A stretch of DNA of 64,000 bases from Paenibacillus sp. BIHB 4019 (GCF_002741035.1 NZ_CP016808.1:5008501-5072500); one strand, 5' to 3'. Counted from the first letter of the stretch, positions 51,924-61,485 are shown. The notes: generated by a model not told the origin, from the letters alone. Translations and numbers: made by a program.

Positions 51924-52748
51924 ATGAACGTAATTACAGCAGCACAAATTAAAGAAGCGGCATCCTACATTGCCGGGCGTACGGACTTGAAACCAGAGGT
52001 TGGCCTGATTATGGGCTCCGGTCTTGGAGTTTTAGGCGATCATTTGGAAAATCCAGTGACGATTGCGTACCACGATATTCCGCATTTCCCGGTATCCACA
52101 GTGGAAGGACATGCAGGAGAGCTGCTTATGGGCACCTTGTCCGGCCGTCCGGTACTATTGATGCGAGGCCGCTTTCATATGTATGAAGGCTACGGCCCAG
52201 AGCTGACGGCATTTCCGGTGCGCGTAATGAAGGCGCTTGGCGTATCAACGCTGCTTGTGACGAATGCGGCTGGCGGCGTCAACCTTGCGTTTGAATCGGG
52301 CAACCTGATGCTGATTTCTGACCACCTGAACATGACAGGCAAAAACCCGCTCATTGGCCCTAATGATAACGAGCTGGGCGTTCGTTTCCCTGATATGTCG
52401 GAGGCTTACAGCAAACGTCTGCGCGGTATTGCCCGTGAACTTGCGGCAAGCCAAGGGCTTGCACTAGCTGAGGGAGTTTACGCTGGACTGCTCGGACCGA
52501 CGTATGAAACGCCTGCGGAAATTCGCATGCTGCGCGTTTTGGGGGCAGATGCTGTCGGAATGTCGACCGTTGCGGAAGTGATTACCGCAAGACATGCGGG
52601 AATTGAAGTTCTTGGCATTTCTTGTATTACGAATATGGCTGCGGGGATTTTGGATCAACCGCTTAACCACGAAGAGGTTATGGAGACGGCAGAGCGCGTG
52701 AAATCTCAATTTTTAGACCTTGTAAAAGGTTTGGTTCCGCTCATTTAA
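51924..52748 (+). CDS. punA: Purine nucleoside phosphorylase
   Basis: 274 aa. It phosphorolyses guanosine/inosine to the base and ribose 1-phosphate, which deoB then uses. Motifs: GLIMGSGLGVLGDHL near the start (phosphate loop), FPVSTVEGHAGELLMG, RGRFHMYEGY, and the C-terminal GVYAGLLGPTYETPAE with MSTVAEVITARH. ATG 51924 has TTGGAGG upstream; the frame from 51909 runs into it. The deoB spacing with the AACGAATG repeat keeps it in the same transcript. Confidence 0.95.
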   Translation: MNVITAAQIKEAASYIAGRTDLKPEVGLIMGSGLGVLGDHLENPVTIAYHDIPHFPVSTVEGHAGELLMGTLSGRPVLLMRGRFHMYEGYGPELTAFPVRVMKALGVSTLLVTNAAGGVNLAFESGNLMLISDHLNMTGKNPLIGPNDNELGVRFPDMSEAYSKRLRGIARELAASQGLALAEGVYAGLLGPTYETPAEIRMLRVLGADAVGMSTVAEVITARHAGIEVLGISCITNMAAGILDQPLNHEEVMETAERVKSQFLDLVKGLVPLI

Positions 52749-52913
52749 AGAACAGTTTACTGCTTAAGCAGTTTAAATAAGCTAGAAATTGGTGTTATTT
52801 TGTCCGCAAACTTGTAACACAATTGTAACAATTGGCTCGACTCATTGTGACAGTATTTTAAAACGCCATCGTCGTATAATGTCCGTAATTATAGAAAAAT
52901 GGAGTGGAGTTAA

Positions 52914-53084
52914 ATGGACAAGCAATTGCTCTTGGAGATGGAGAAGTTGCGCGATAAAATGGTTGAGACGGCGCTTATCAAACAAACTTTTCTTCACCGA
53001 GAGGTACTGCGGCTAAGCCAATCGCTAGACGTTTTAATCGTGCGTGCGCAGGAAGAGCGACGGACCGTTTCCAGCCATAAATAA
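52914..53084 (+). CDS. Spo0E-like aspartyl phosphatase family protein
   Basis: 56 aa (DKQLLLEMEKLRDKMVE, then FLHREVLRLSQSLDVLI and QEERRTVSSHK). The signature SQxLDxLI after a Leu-rich helix is that of Spo0E/Spo0E-like (YnzD, YisI) proteins, two-helix phosphatases that remove phosphate from Spo0A~P and delay sporulation. Here the motif reads SQSLD where Spo0E has SQELD. GGAGTGGAG precedes ATG 52914. It is a single gene between punA and dacF, with a terminator ~130 bp later. Confidence 0.75.
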   Translation: MDKQLLLEMEKLRDKMVETALIKQTFLHREVLRLSQSLDVLIVRAQEERRTVSSHK

Positions 53085-53210
53085 ACAGAGCAAGTGGCAT
53101 GAAACATAGGTTGAGATCTGCCATATGATGCTTAGCGAAGGCGACTGTCGCAATAAAAAGGGGTAATTAGATTTAATTAACAGGTAATAGGTAATGACGT
53201 GAAAAAATTC

Positions 53211-53262
53211 AAAAACCGTTCTTGCAGGAAGCGAAAGCTTTTGCGAGGGCGGTTTTTTTTGC
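53211..53262 (+). terminator. Terminator after the Spo0E-like gene
   Basis: AAAAACCG (53211-53218) pairs with CGGTTTTT, with additional inner pairing around GCGAAAGC, and an eight-T run follows. The gap 53085-53505 otherwise holds only the dacF promoter region. Confidence 0.75.
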
Positions 53263-53505
53263 GAATATAAGCGTTTTGGAATAATTTACATAAAAACAGG
53301 CGAAACTGTGGAAGACAAGCGTAAACGGCTGAAGCCGTCCTTTGGCGGCAAAGCTTCCGTTTCGCGGGTGAAATATAAGCCCATTTATAAGTGTAAAACT
53401 TATAAATTCTTATATTTAAATATAGCCGAATTGCGGCGAATTCCCGTGAACCGAACATTTTGCGGAGTACGGGCATGCCGCAGCTTCATAGGAGGGAATC
53501 TGTTC

Positions 53506-54720
53506 TTGAAAAAACTACGGAATAAACTATGCTTATGCATCCTTGCGCTAGCTGTCTCTTTGCCAACCGCTGTATTCGCGGCAGAAGCGGCTGAGACACC
53601 GCTCATCCCATCGCTGCCGGTAGCGGAGCAGTCCGGAAGCGCGGAGCCTCATTTGGCGCCATCGGCCCGTTCTGCCATTCTTATGGATGCGGACAGTGGA
53701 ACGATTATTTACGAGAAAAACAGCCATGATCAGCTGCCTCCGGCAAGCATCACCAAAATTATGACGATGCTGCTTATTATGGAGGCGCTGGCTGACGGCA
53801 AGCTCAAGCTGACCGACAAGGTGCAGACGAGCGAATATGCGTCTTCCATGGGCGGCTCGCAAATTTTTCTGGAGCCCGGCGAGGAAATGAGCGTTGACGA
53901 CATGATTAAAGGAATTGCTCTAGCCTCTGGCAATGATGCTTCTGTTGCGATGGCTGAGAAGCTTGGCGGCACCGAGGAGCAATTCGTGGCGATGATGAAT
54001 GAGAAAGCGAAGCAGCTCGGGCTGAAGGAAACCCATTTTGCCAATTGCAACGGCCTGCCTTCAAAGGATCATTATTCGTCGGCACATGACATTGCGGTTA
54101 TGTCGCGCGAGCTGCTCAAGCATACGAATATTACGAAATACACAGGAATGTATCAGGATTATTTGCGTAAAACGTCAGAGAAGCCATTTTGGCTCGTCAA
54201 CACGAATAAGCTTGTGCGGTTCTATAGCGGTGCAGACGGCTTAAAAACCGGATTTACGAATGAAGCCAAGTTTTGCTTGTCGGCGACGGCAAGACGGGAT
54301 GGGCTTCGCATCATTGCAGTCGTAATGGGCGAGCCGAATACGAAGACACGCAATACGGAAGTGTCGCAAATGTTTGATTATGCGTTTGCCCAATATATGA
54401 CGCATCCGATTTTTAAAGAGGGCGATGCCATGGGCAGGGTGCATGTGGAGAAGGGCGTGGTGTCCGAGCTTGAGCTGGTCGCTCCCCATGCATACAGCGT
54501 GCTGCTCAAAAAAGGGGCAAACACGAGCGATATCCGCTATGAGCTGAAAATCGACGGCTCGCTTAAAGCGCCTGTTGCGATCGGCGCGCCAATCGGCAAG
54601 CTTCTCGTCTATCAGGGAGACAAGCTGCTGAAGGAATTCCCCGTTGATGCGCCGCAGACGATTGAACGGGCTGGCTGGTGGAAAATGCTGAAGCGTTCGT
54701 TTGGCGGATTGTTCGCTTAA
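53506..54720 (+). CDS. dacF: D-alanyl-D-alanine carboxypeptidase DacF
   Basis: 404 aa from TTG 53506 (GGAGGG 9 nt upstream), which places a clean signal peptide at the N-terminus (KKLRNKLCLCILALAVSLPT...AFA). The longer frame from 53308 would precede this with 66 implausible residues. Penicillin-binding protein motifs: SITK (SxxK) near residue 80, SGND (SxN), and KTGFT (KTG). The C-terminal PBP5_C domain follows. In Bacillus the spoIIA operon lies directly downstream and dacF is read in the forespore. Confidence 0.93.
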   Translation: MKKLRNKLCLCILALAVSLPTAVFAAEAAETPLIPSLPVAEQSGSAEPHLAPSARSAILMDADSGTIIYEKNSHDQLPPASITKIMTMLLIMEALADGKLKLTDKVQTSEYASSMGGSQIFLEPGEEMSVDDMIKGIALASGNDASVAMAEKLGGTEEQFVAMMNEKAKQLGLKETHFANCNGLPSKDHYSSAHDIAVMSRELLKHTNITKYTGMYQDYLRKTSEKPFWLVNTNKLVRFYSGADGLKTGFTNEAKFCLSATARRDGLRIIAVVMGEPNTKTRNTEVSQMFDYAFAQYMTHPIFKEGDAMGRVHVEKGVVSELELVAPHAYSVLLKKGANTSDIRYELKIDGSLKAPVAIGAPIGKLLVYQGDKLLKEFPVDAPQTIERAGWWKMLKRSFGGLFA

Positions 54721-54802
54721 TCCGGGTTAAACCGGATTGAACAGCGTTTATCTGGATTCATTCCGTGCGTTTTGCCAGAAAATAGCGAGCCAAAGCTGAA
54801 TA

Positions 54803-54874
54803 TTTTGTCACCTCTTAGGGCTCTGCTTCTAGTTTTGTCGCCGTGCAGGAAACGCATGCCCCGCTGGAGAAATG
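54803..54874 (+). promoter_or_regulatory. Candidate sigma-H promoter and 0A boxes before spoIIAA
   Basis: Two TTTTGTC motifs (54803 and 54833) resemble Spo0A boxes. Downstream, AGGAAAC (54847-54853) and GAGAAAT (54867-54873) are spaced 13 bp, like sigma-H sites. This fits the known control of spoIIA by Spo0A~P and sigma-H; assignment is by eye. Confidence 0.4.
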
Positions 54875-54919
54875 CTAGTTCTATCCAAATGCACAGCTTA
54901 AAGGAGATGAACAGCAATT

Positions 54920-55273
54920 ATGAATTTGCAAGCTGAACTGGAGCATTATCGCAATGTGCTTATTGTACGTCTGCGCGGAGAGCTGGATCATCATACAGCC
55001 GACGTCGTCAAGGTCAAGATGGAGGATGCGATTTTACGAGGAAGCAGCGACCACATCATTCTCAGCTTGAAGGATTTGCAATTCATGGACAGCTCGGGGC
55101 TAGGCGTCATTCTGGGCAGGTATAAGCAGGTGAAGGCAAGAGGCGGGAAAATGGTTGTCTGCGCCGTTAGTCCAAGCGTTCACCGGCTTTTTGAAATGTC
55201 GGGCTTGTTTAAAATTTTGGAGATTCATGATAATGAACGGATGGCGATTTCAAGTCTGGAGGTGGTATCGTGA
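54920..55273 (+). CDS. spoIIAA: Anti-sigma F factor antagonist SpoIIAA
   Basis: 117 aa STAS-domain protein. The phosphorylatable Ser lies in [18 protein letters not shown] near residue 57. Dephosphorylated SpoIIAA frees sigma-F from SpoIIAB in the forespore. AAAGGAG precedes ATG 54920. The stop overlaps the spoIIAB start (GTGA). Confidence 0.95.
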   Translation: MNLQAELEHYRNVLIVRLRGELDHHTADVVKVKMEDAILRGSSDHIILSLKDLQFMDSSGLGVILGRYKQVKARGGKMVVCAVSPSVHRLFEMSGLFKILEIHDNERMAISSLEVVS

Positions 55274-55716
55274 ACGGACGTAATGAAATGACATTAACCT
55301 TCAGCGCCCGCTCAGAGAACGAGGCTTTTGCCCGCGTAGCGGTGTCAGCCTTCGTCTCCCAGCTCGATCCGACGCTTGGGGAGCTGAATGATTTAAAGAC
55401 AGCAATCTCGGAAGCGGTAACCAATGCGATTATACACGGCTATGATAGCGACGCAGCCGGTAAAGTGACGATAGAGGGTTATATTGAAGGAGAAACGATC
55501 TCCTTGACGGTTATTGACCACGGACGCGGTATTGAAGATTTGGACTTGGCTCGCCAGCCGCTTTACACTTCCAAGCCGGAGCTTGAGCGCTCTGGCATGG
55601 GTTTTACGATCATGGAAAATTTTATGGACCGATTCGAGGTTGTCAGCGAGCTTGGCGGCGGTACCCGCGTCAGCATGCTGAAACGAATTGAATCGAAAAA
55701 AGCGCTATACAACTAG
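55270..55716 (+). CDS. spoIIAB: Anti-sigma F factor and kinase SpoIIAB
   Basis: 148 aa GHKL-type serine kinase. The N-box [13 protein letters not shown] and the G-box DHGRGIEDL with SGMGFTIM are present. It binds sigma-F or phosphorylates SpoIIAA. GTG 55270 overlaps the previous stop and has GGAGG 8 nt upstream; ATG 55288 could be an alternative. Middle gene of the three-gene spoIIA operon. Confidence 0.95.
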   Translation: MNGRNEMTLTFSARSENEAFARVAVSAFVSQLDPTLGELNDLKTAISEAVTNAIIHGYDSDAAGKVTIEGYIEGETISLTVIDHGRGIEDLDLARQPLYTSKPELERSGMGFTIMENFMDRFEVVSELGGGTRVSMLKRIESKKALYN

Positions 55717-55735
55717 CGCATAGGGGTTGAACCTC

Positions 55736-56491
55736 ATGGATTCCGGGTTGAAACAAACGGCTCAGCCGTATTTGGATGATGCGGAAGTAAAGCGGCTTAT
55801 TGCGTTAAGCCAGTCTGGCGACACGTTGGCAAGGGACACGCTTGTAGGATGCAATATTCGTTTAGTATGGTCAGTAGTTCAGCGGTTCATCAACCGGGGC
55901 TATGAGCCTGACGATCTGTTTCAGATCGGCTGTATTGGCCTGCTCAAGTCGGTTGACAAATTCGACCTTTCCTATGATGTTAAATTTTCCACCTATGCCG
56001 TGCCGATGATTATCGGTGAAATCCAGCGGTTTTTGCGAGATGACGGTACGCTTAAAGTTAGCCGCTCGCTCAAGGAAACGGCGAATAAGGTGCGCAAAAT
56101 GAAAGATGAGCTTTCCAAGGTGCTGGGACGGCTGCCGACTATTAGCGAAGTAGCGGAACGGCTCGGCATTACGCCGGAGGATGTCGTATTTGCGCAGGAA
56201 GCGAATAAGCCGCCAACCTCGATTCATGAGACGGTATTTGAAAATGACGGCGATCCCATTACGCTGATGGATCAAATTGCCGATGATTCGCAGGAGCGCT
56301 GGTTCGACAAGCTTGCGCTTACCGAAGCTATCGAAGGCCTTAGCGAGCGGGAACGGCTTATCGTGTATTTGCGTTATTACCGGGACAAGACGCAATCAGA
56401 AGTCGCGAGTCGTCTAGGCATATCACAAGTACAGGTGTCGCGTCTGGAGAAAAAAATATTGCAGTCCATCAAAGATCAAATCGCCTTGTAG
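55736..56491 (+). CDS. sigF: RNA polymerase sigma-F factor
   Basis: 251 aa from ATG 55736 (GGGG upstream; TTG 55727 is less likely). Region 2 (GYEPDDLFQIGCIGLLKSVDKFD), region 3, and region 4 with the HTH (SEVASRLGISQVQVSRLEKK) are clear. It is the first forespore sigma factor and is held by SpoIIAB until engulfment begins. It follows spoIIAB by 19 bp. A terminator overlaps its end. Confidence 0.96.
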   Translation: MDSGLKQTAQPYLDDAEVKRLIALSQSGDTLARDTLVGCNIRLVWSVVQRFINRGYEPDDLFQIGCIGLLKSVDKFDLSYDVKFSTYAVPMIIGEIQRFLRDDGTLKVSRSLKETANKVRKMKDELSKVLGRLPTISEVAERLGITPEDVVFAQEANKPPTSIHETVFENDGDPITLMDQIADDSQERWFDKLALTEAIEGLSERERLIVYLRYYRDKTQSEVASRLGISQVQVSRLEKKILQSIKDQIAL

Positions 56492-56512
56492 GCGGTTTGA
56501 TCTTTTTTTTCT
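56474..56512 (+). terminator. Terminator after sigF
   Basis: GATCAAATCGCC pairs with GGCGGTTTGATC (about 56474-56502) over a 5-nt loop, then TTTTTTTT. The stem overlaps the last codons of sigF. Confidence 0.9.
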
Positions 56513-56532
56513 TGTTTTTACCTGCTGCAGCG

Positions 56533-56563
56533 TGACTATCTGATTCCTGTTTTTCTCATACTA
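56533..56563 (+). promoter_or_regulatory. Candidate sigma-G promoter of the spoVA genes
   Basis: TGACTA (56533-56538), an 18-bp spacer and CATACTA (56557-56563), a very good match to sigma-F/G -10 boxes, lie 44 bp before spoVAA. In Bacillus the spoVA operon is sigma-G-controlled. Confidence 0.55.
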
Positions 56564-56606
56564 AAAGGGAAACGAACCCAAAGTACAGATAAAGGACTGA
56601 TGACGG

Positions 56607-57257
56607 ATGGATACGATGCAGCGGCAGCCTCTCTATTTGCGTTTGCGAAAGCGGATTGGGATACGTCCTGAGAAGGAAGTGACGCTCGGGCAGGCGGCGA
56701 GGCTGCTTGGCGAGTCCGAAGAGCAGGAACGCCGATTGGGCCAGCTCGTTCTATATCGTCACAGCAAGCCAGACGGCAACCGCGTCGTCATCGATTTGCT
56801 GCAAATCGTCAGCCGGCTGCGCGAGCTTGAGCCAGGCTTGTCTATTGAAGCCTACGGCGATCCGCAGGTGCTGGTCATGATTGCGGACAAGCCGCCCAAG
56901 CCGCGAATTCCGCTGCTTATTTTTTCGTGGCTGCTGTTGTTTTTCGGCGCGGGTCTGGCAATTATGAACTTCCATACCGACGTCAGCATGAAGGAGGTCC
57001 ATATTCGGATCGTCGAGCTGATTACCGGAGAGCATAACGAGCATCCGCTGTGGTTTCAAATTCCATATTCCTTCGGCATCGGGCTGGGCATGGTGCTGTT
57101 TTTCAACCATCTGTTCCGAAAAAGGTTCAATGAAGAGCCGAACCCACTTGAGGTAGAGCTGTTCACCTACCAGGAAAATGTGAACGCCTACGTCATCGCC
57201 GACGAGATGCGCAAAAAAAATGATCGCCAAACCGCTCGGAGTGAGGACGATGCTTGA
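56607..57257 (+). CDS. spoVAA: Stage V sporulation protein AA
   Basis: 216 aa. A soluble N-terminal domain (~105 residues) with two strands precedes two transmembrane helices (~107-125 and ~150-172, FQIPYSFGIGLGMVLFFNHLF). SpoVA proteins form the channel for dipicolinic acid movement in the spore inner membrane. A ribosome site GATGACGGATG-like precedes ATG 56607. It overlaps spoVAB by 8 bp. Confidence 0.9.
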   Translation: MDTMQRQPLYLRLRKRIGIRPEKEVTLGQAARLLGESEEQERRLGQLVLYRHSKPDGNRVVIDLLQIVSRLRELEPGLSIEAYGDPQVLVMIADKPPKPRIPLLIFSWLLLFFGAGLAIMNFHTDVSMKEVHIRIVELITGEHNEHPLWFQIPYSFGIGLGMVLFFNHLFRKRFNEEPNPLEVELFTYQENVNAYVIADEMRKKNDRQTARSEDDA

Positions 57258-57678
57258 TTGGCCGATTCATGCATTTATTGTCATGCTGGGCTTATCGGGA
57301 GGGCTTGCAGTAGGCAGCGGACTGGTGGCGCTGCTAACGGTGCTGGATCTTATTCCGCGGCTTGCACAAATCGCTTATGCCTACAGCCTCTCCATTTGGT
57401 TTGAGACGGCCGTTATAAGCGGGGCGGTCTATTGGACATTCGCAGATTTTTTCGATTGGAAGCTTTCGCTTGCAGGCATTACATCACAAATGGCTGCCGG
57501 GCTGCTGAACGGCATTTTCGTCGGCTTGCTTGCGGCGGCGCTTACGGAGGTGCTGAACGTCTTCCCCATCCTCGCCAAACGCATCCATTTGTCGGACTAT
57601 TTAGTTGGCCTTGTGATGGCGATGGTGCTTGGCAAAACATTGGGATCGCTGCTGGACTGGCTTTGGTATCAATGGTAG
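57250..57678 (+). CDS. spoVAB: Stage V sporulation protein AB
   Basis: 142 aa membrane protein with four helices (for example MLGLSGGLAVGSGLVALLTVL and LLNGIFVGLLAAALTEVL). ATG 57250 is chosen because GGAGTGAGG precedes it and it overlaps spoVAA by 8 bp. No signal peptide. In Bacillus spoVAC, spoVAD and spoVAE follow; here spoVAF follows directly, so those genes are missing from this locus. Confidence 0.9.
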   Translation: MLDWPIHAFIVMLGLSGGLAVGSGLVALLTVLDLIPRLAQIAYAYSLSIWFETAVISGAVYWTFADFFDWKLSLAGITSQMAAGLLNGIFVGLLAAALTEVLNVFPILAKRIHLSDYLVGLVMAMVLGKTLGSLLDWLWYQW

Positions 57679-57737
57679 GAAAATGGCTGGGAACTAGGAT
57701 GGCTATGCTGGAGAACTGAGTGAGGTGAAGGAAGAAG

Positions 57738-59549
57738 ATGGACAAGGATCAGGAGCAGCATAATGACCAGGGGCAAGATTACAAGCACGCTAGTATTCCT
57801 GACATGATGAAGCTGGGAAATGAGCGGAGCACCGATACAGATGTGGACATCCATTCATCCGGGAAAAGAAAACGAGGCTGGCGGCAGGTGAAGGAGTACA
57901 TTCACGCCAAGCAGCTTGTTGGAGGGGAGCATCAGGAGCGGCGCGAGGAGAGTAGATACGACCAGCAGCAAAATAAGGAGGAAGGGCAGCATGGCGACGG
58001 CCAGCCGCTGCATGCCCGTTCTAAAACGCAGGGACGAGGGAAGTCGCATGGCAAAGGGCAGAGCAGCAAGCAAGGGCAGGATGGCCGCGAGGAACGAATA
58101 CCTTCTGATTTGGATGATGTGCTGGAGCGGCTGAAAAATGAGCTTGGCTACGGCACCAGCTTCGATGTTGTCGTTCGGGAAATGACCTTCGGCGAGCGGC
58201 GGGTCGCCTTCGTGTTTATGAACGGTTTGGCGAAGGATACGCTGCAAACAGAGGTGCTTAAGCGGCTGACCTATTTGCAGCCGGATGATTTGTCCTCCGA
58301 TGCGCTGCACGCCTTTCTCGATATGTATGTGCCAGCATCCCAGGTTAAGTCTGAGCAGGATTGGAACAAGCTGCTGACCGGCATTCTCTCGGGGGGAACG
58401 GCGCTGTTCATCGACAAGGAAGCGACGGCGCTGCTCATCGACGCCAAAAACTTCCCTGCCCGCTCGCCAGACGAGCCGAGCCTGGAGCGGGTTGTCAGAG
58501 GCAGCCGCGACGGTTTCGTCGAAACGTTGATGATGAATATATCGCTTGTCAGACGGAGGCTGCGTGATCCGCAGCTCAGATATGAGCTGGTGCAGATCGG
58601 CGAGCGGACGCAGACGGATGTATGTATCGCCTATATTGATGATTTGGTAGATAAGGAATTGCTTAAATCCATTAAGGAAAAAATTTCGATGGTCAAGGTT
58701 GACGGCATTCCGCTTGCCGACAAGCAGCTGGAGGAGGCAACCGTTAAACGGGGCTGGAGCCCGTTCCCGCTTGTTCGTTACTCTGAGCGTCCAGACGTAG
58801 TTGCTTCTCATTTGCTAGAAGGAGCCGTTGTCGTCTTCGTGGATACGTCGCCGAGCGTCATGATTTTGCCGACAACGTATTTCGATCTTATGCAGCATGC
58901 CGAGGAAAATCGCCAGACGCCGTTTATCGGTACCTATTTGCGCTGGGTACGGTTTATCGGCATATTCGCCTCGCTGTTCCTGCTGCCGCTCTGGCTGCTG
59001 TTCGTTATCCATCCTGAGCTTAAGCCGCAGGCGCTGGAATTTCTCGGGCCTTCGAAAACCGGCAAGCTGCCGCTGCTCGTGCAGTTTTTGCTGGCGGAGG
59101 TCGGCGTTGATCTGCTGCGCCTTGCCTCCGTGCATACGCCGACTTCGCTGGCAACGGCAATGTCGCTCGTATCGGCTATCCTCATTGGCGATATTGCGGT
59201 CCAGACAGGCATTTTCGTCAATGAGGTTATTTTGTACATGTCGGTTGCGGCTATTGGCATGTTTGCGACGCCAAGCTATGAGCTGGGCTTGGCGAACCGC
59301 ATTGTCAGACTTGTGCTCATTACGCTGGTAGCTTCCTTGCAGGTGCCGGGCTTCATCGTTGGAACGACGGTCATCTTGCTGTTTTTGTGCATGGAGCGTT
59401 CATTCAACCGCCCTTACATGTGGCCGTTCATCCCGTTCGACTTCAGGGCGATGATGAATATTATTTTCCGGACGCCCGTGCTGCAAAATCGCAAGCGGCC
59501 CAATCTGCTGCGGCCGCAGCAGCTCGATAAAATGCCTGAAACGGAGTGA
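57738..59549 (+). CDS. spoVAF: Spore germination protein of the GerA/SpoVAF family
   Basis: 603 aa. Residues 1-~125 form a hydrophilic, Gln/Lys/Glu/His-rich extension (HNDQGQDYKHASIPDMMK, later repeats of GKGQSSKQGQ). Then the GerA A-subunit-like domain begins (DDVLERLKNELGYGTSFDVV) with an N-terminal soluble part and, from ~residue 405, five hydrophobic helices (FASLFLLPLWLLFVI and onward to VPGFIVGTTVILLFL). It lies directly before lysA, as spoVAF in B. subtilis. Such proteins help germination. The extension is unlike the Bacillus protein. Confidence 0.88.
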   Translation: MDKDQEQHNDQGQDYKHASIPDMMKLGNERSTDTDVDIHSSGKRKRGWRQVKEYIHAKQLVGGEHQERREESRYDQQQNKEEGQHGDGQPLHARSKTQGRGKSHGKGQSSKQGQDGREERIPSDLDDVLERLKNELGYGTSFDVVVREMTFGERRVAFVFMNGLAKDTLQTEVLKRLTYLQPDDLSSDALHAFLDMYVPASQVKSEQDWNKLLTGILSGGTALFIDKEATALLIDAKNFPARSPDEPSLERVVRGSRDGFVETLMMNISLVRRRLRDPQLRYELVQIGERTQTDVCIAYIDDLVDKELLKSIKEKISMVKVDGIPLADKQLEEATVKRGWSPFPLVRYSERPDVVASHLLEGAVVVFVDTSPSVMILPTTYFDLMQHAEENRQTPFIGTYLRWVRFIGIFASLFLLPLWLLFVIHPELKPQALEFLGPSKTGKLPLLVQFLLAEVGVDLLRLASVHTPTSLATAMSLVSAILIGDIAVQTGIFVNEVILYMSVAAIGMFATPSYELGLANRIVRLVLITLVASLQVPGFIVGTTVILLFLCMERSFNRPYMWPFIPFDFRAMMNIIFRTPVLQNRKRPNLLRPQQLDKMPETE

Positions 59550-59665
59550 AATCGGAAAAAATGCAAATGACATGTTAAATTATCCATTACGCTTGCGGAT
59601 AGATTGCGATATACTGTTGCTATTGGTGCAAATCGAATCTATTCACGTATGGAGGAATAATAACA

Positions 59666-60997
59666 ATGTACTTGCATGGAACGAGCAAAGTTAATGCCCA
59701 GGGGCATTTGGAAATCGGCGGCTGCGATGTAACGGAGCTGGCGAAAGAATATGGTACGCCGCTATATATTGTCGATGAGGCGCTTGTGCGTAAGCGTGCG
59801 AATGAATATGTGACTGCTTTTCAAAAATCCGGCCTGCAATTCCAAGTGGCCTATGCAAGCAAAGCATTCAGCACAATGGCTATGTGTGCGCTTGCCGAGC
59901 AGGAAAACCTGTCGCTTGACGTCGTTTCCGACGGTGAGCTTCATACGGCGCTGAAAGCGGGCTTCCCGGCAGCGCGCATCCACTTTCACGGCAACAATAA
60001 ATCGCCGGATGAAATCAACATGGCGCTTGATGCAGGCATCGGCTGCTTCGTAGTAGACAATTCTATTGAGCTTAAAGTGCTTAATGCGCTGGCGAAGGAC
60101 AAAGGCTTGACAGTTAAAATTTTGCTGCGGATTACGCCGGGTGTTGAGGCGCATACGCATGACTATATTTCCACAGGCCAACAGGATTCCAAGTTCGGCT
60201 TCGACTTGACGAATGGCGCGGCTAAGCAGGCGATTAAAGAAGCGATGGAGCTGTCCAATCTGGATGTGCTTGGCGTTCATTCCCACATCGGCTCGCAAAT
60301 TTTTGAAGTAGACGGCTTCAAGATGGCTGTTGAGAAAATGTCGGCGTTTGCGATTGAAATTCGCCAAGACCTTGGCTTGACGTTCCAAGTTATCAACCTT
60401 GGCGGCGGCTTCGGCATCCGTTATGTTGACGGAGATTCCCCGCTTCCAGTTGCTCAATACGTGGCAGCGATTACGGATACGCTTATTTCCAGCTTTACAG
60501 CAGCGGATTTCCCGCTACCTGAAATTTGGGTTGAGCCAGGCCGCAGCATGGTTGGCGACGCAGGCACAACGCTTTATACCGTTGGAACGAGCAAAGAAAT
60601 TCCAGGCGTGCGCAAATATATCGCTGTAGACGGCGGCATGATGGATAACCCGCGTCCGGCGCTTTATCAATCCGTTTATGAAGCGGTGCTTGCAAATCGT
60701 GCGAACGAAGCGAATGAAGAGACTGTGACCGTAGCGGGCAAAGCTTGCGAAAGCGGCGACAAGCTCATTATTGATCTGGAATTGCCGAAAGCAAACAGCG
60801 GCGATCTGCTTGCAGTATTTTGCACAGGCGCTTATAATTATTCGATGGCGAGCAACTACAACCGTTTCCGCCGTCCAGCTGTCGTATTTGTCAAAGATGG
60901 CGCGTCTGATCTCGTCGTTCAGCGTGAATCTTTGGACAATATTGTCGGCAATGACTTGCTTCCGGCAAGACTTCGCAAAACAGCCCTTGCGAAATAA
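59666..60997 (+). CDS. lysA: Diaminopimelate decarboxylase
   Basis: 443 aa PLP enzyme that makes lysine from meso-diaminopimelate. The PLP lysine sits in VAYASKAFST; HSHIGSQIF, NLGGGFGIRY and EPGRSMVGDAGTTLY form the cofactor and substrate site; ACESGD and GAYNYSMASNYN the C-terminal part. GGAGG precedes ATG 59666. Position after spoVAF is conserved. Confidence 0.95.
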   Translation: MYLHGTSKVNAQGHLEIGGCDVTELAKEYGTPLYIVDEALVRKRANEYVTAFQKSGLQFQVAYASKAFSTMAMCALAEQENLSLDVVSDGELHTALKAGFPAARIHFHGNNKSPDEINMALDAGIGCFVVDNSIELKVLNALAKDKGLTVKILLRITPGVEAHTHDYISTGQQDSKFGFDLTNGAAKQAIKEAMELSNLDVLGVHSHIGSQIFEVDGFKMAVEKMSAFAIEIRQDLGLTFQVINLGGGFGIRYVDGDSPLPVAQYVAAITDTLISSFTAADFPLPEIWVEPGRSMVGDAGTTLYTVGTSKEIPGVRKYIAVDGGMMDNPRPALYQSVYEAVLANRANEANEETVTVAGKACESGDKLIIDLELPKANSGDLLAVFCTGAYNYSMASNYNRFRRPAVVFVKDGASDLVVQRESLDNIVGNDLLPARLRKTALAK

Positions 60998-61053
60998 GGG
61001 TTAAATTTGGTAACGTAGTCTTATTCGGATATAGAAAGGTAGATGTTTAATAG

Positions 61054-61485
61054 ATGGCAAAACAAGCGAAAATTACAATGGCAAACGGAGCAGAGGTTAT
61101 TATTGACCTTTTTGATCAAGATGCGCCTAACACAGTTGCAAACTTCGAGAAGCTTGCAAACGATGGTTTTTATAATGGTTTGACTTTCCACCGTGTAATC
61201 CCGGGCTTCGTTGCTCAAGGCGGCTGCCCTACAGGCAACGGCACTGGCGGACCTGGCTACACCATCAACTGTGAGATCAACCCGAACAAGCATGAGCGCG
61301 GTACGCTTGCAATGGCGCATGCTGGACGCAACACAGGCGGAAGCCAATTCTACATCGGCTATGCTCCACAGCCGCATTTGGATGGCGGACACACTGTATT
61401 TGGCAAAGTCGCTAAAGGCATGGAGCATGTTGACACGTTCCGCCAAGGCGAAAAAATGGAAAAAGTTGAAATCGTAACGGTTTAA
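61054..61485 (+). CDS. ppiB: Peptidyl-prolyl cis-trans isomerase (cyclophilin)
   Basis: 143 aa cytoplasmic cyclophilin. [39 protein letters not shown] and [15 protein letters not shown] cover the active site (Arg/Phe/Gln/His). There is no signal sequence. ATG 61054 has AGAAAGG upstream. It lies between lysA and the rib operon, as in Bacillus. Confidence 0.95.
   Translation: MAKQAKITMANGAEVIIDLFDQDAPNTVANFEKLANDGFYNGLTFHRVIPGFVAQGGCPTGNGTGGPGYTINCEINPNKHERGTLAMAHAGRNTGGSQFYIGYAPQPHLDGGHTVFGKVAKGMEHVDTFRQGEKMEKVEIVTV

Noticed and set aside
57855..58811. 318-codon open frame on the minus strand
   Set aside because: It lies wholly antisense to spoVAF, has no ribosome site, and its composition reflects the codon bias of the plus-strand gene.
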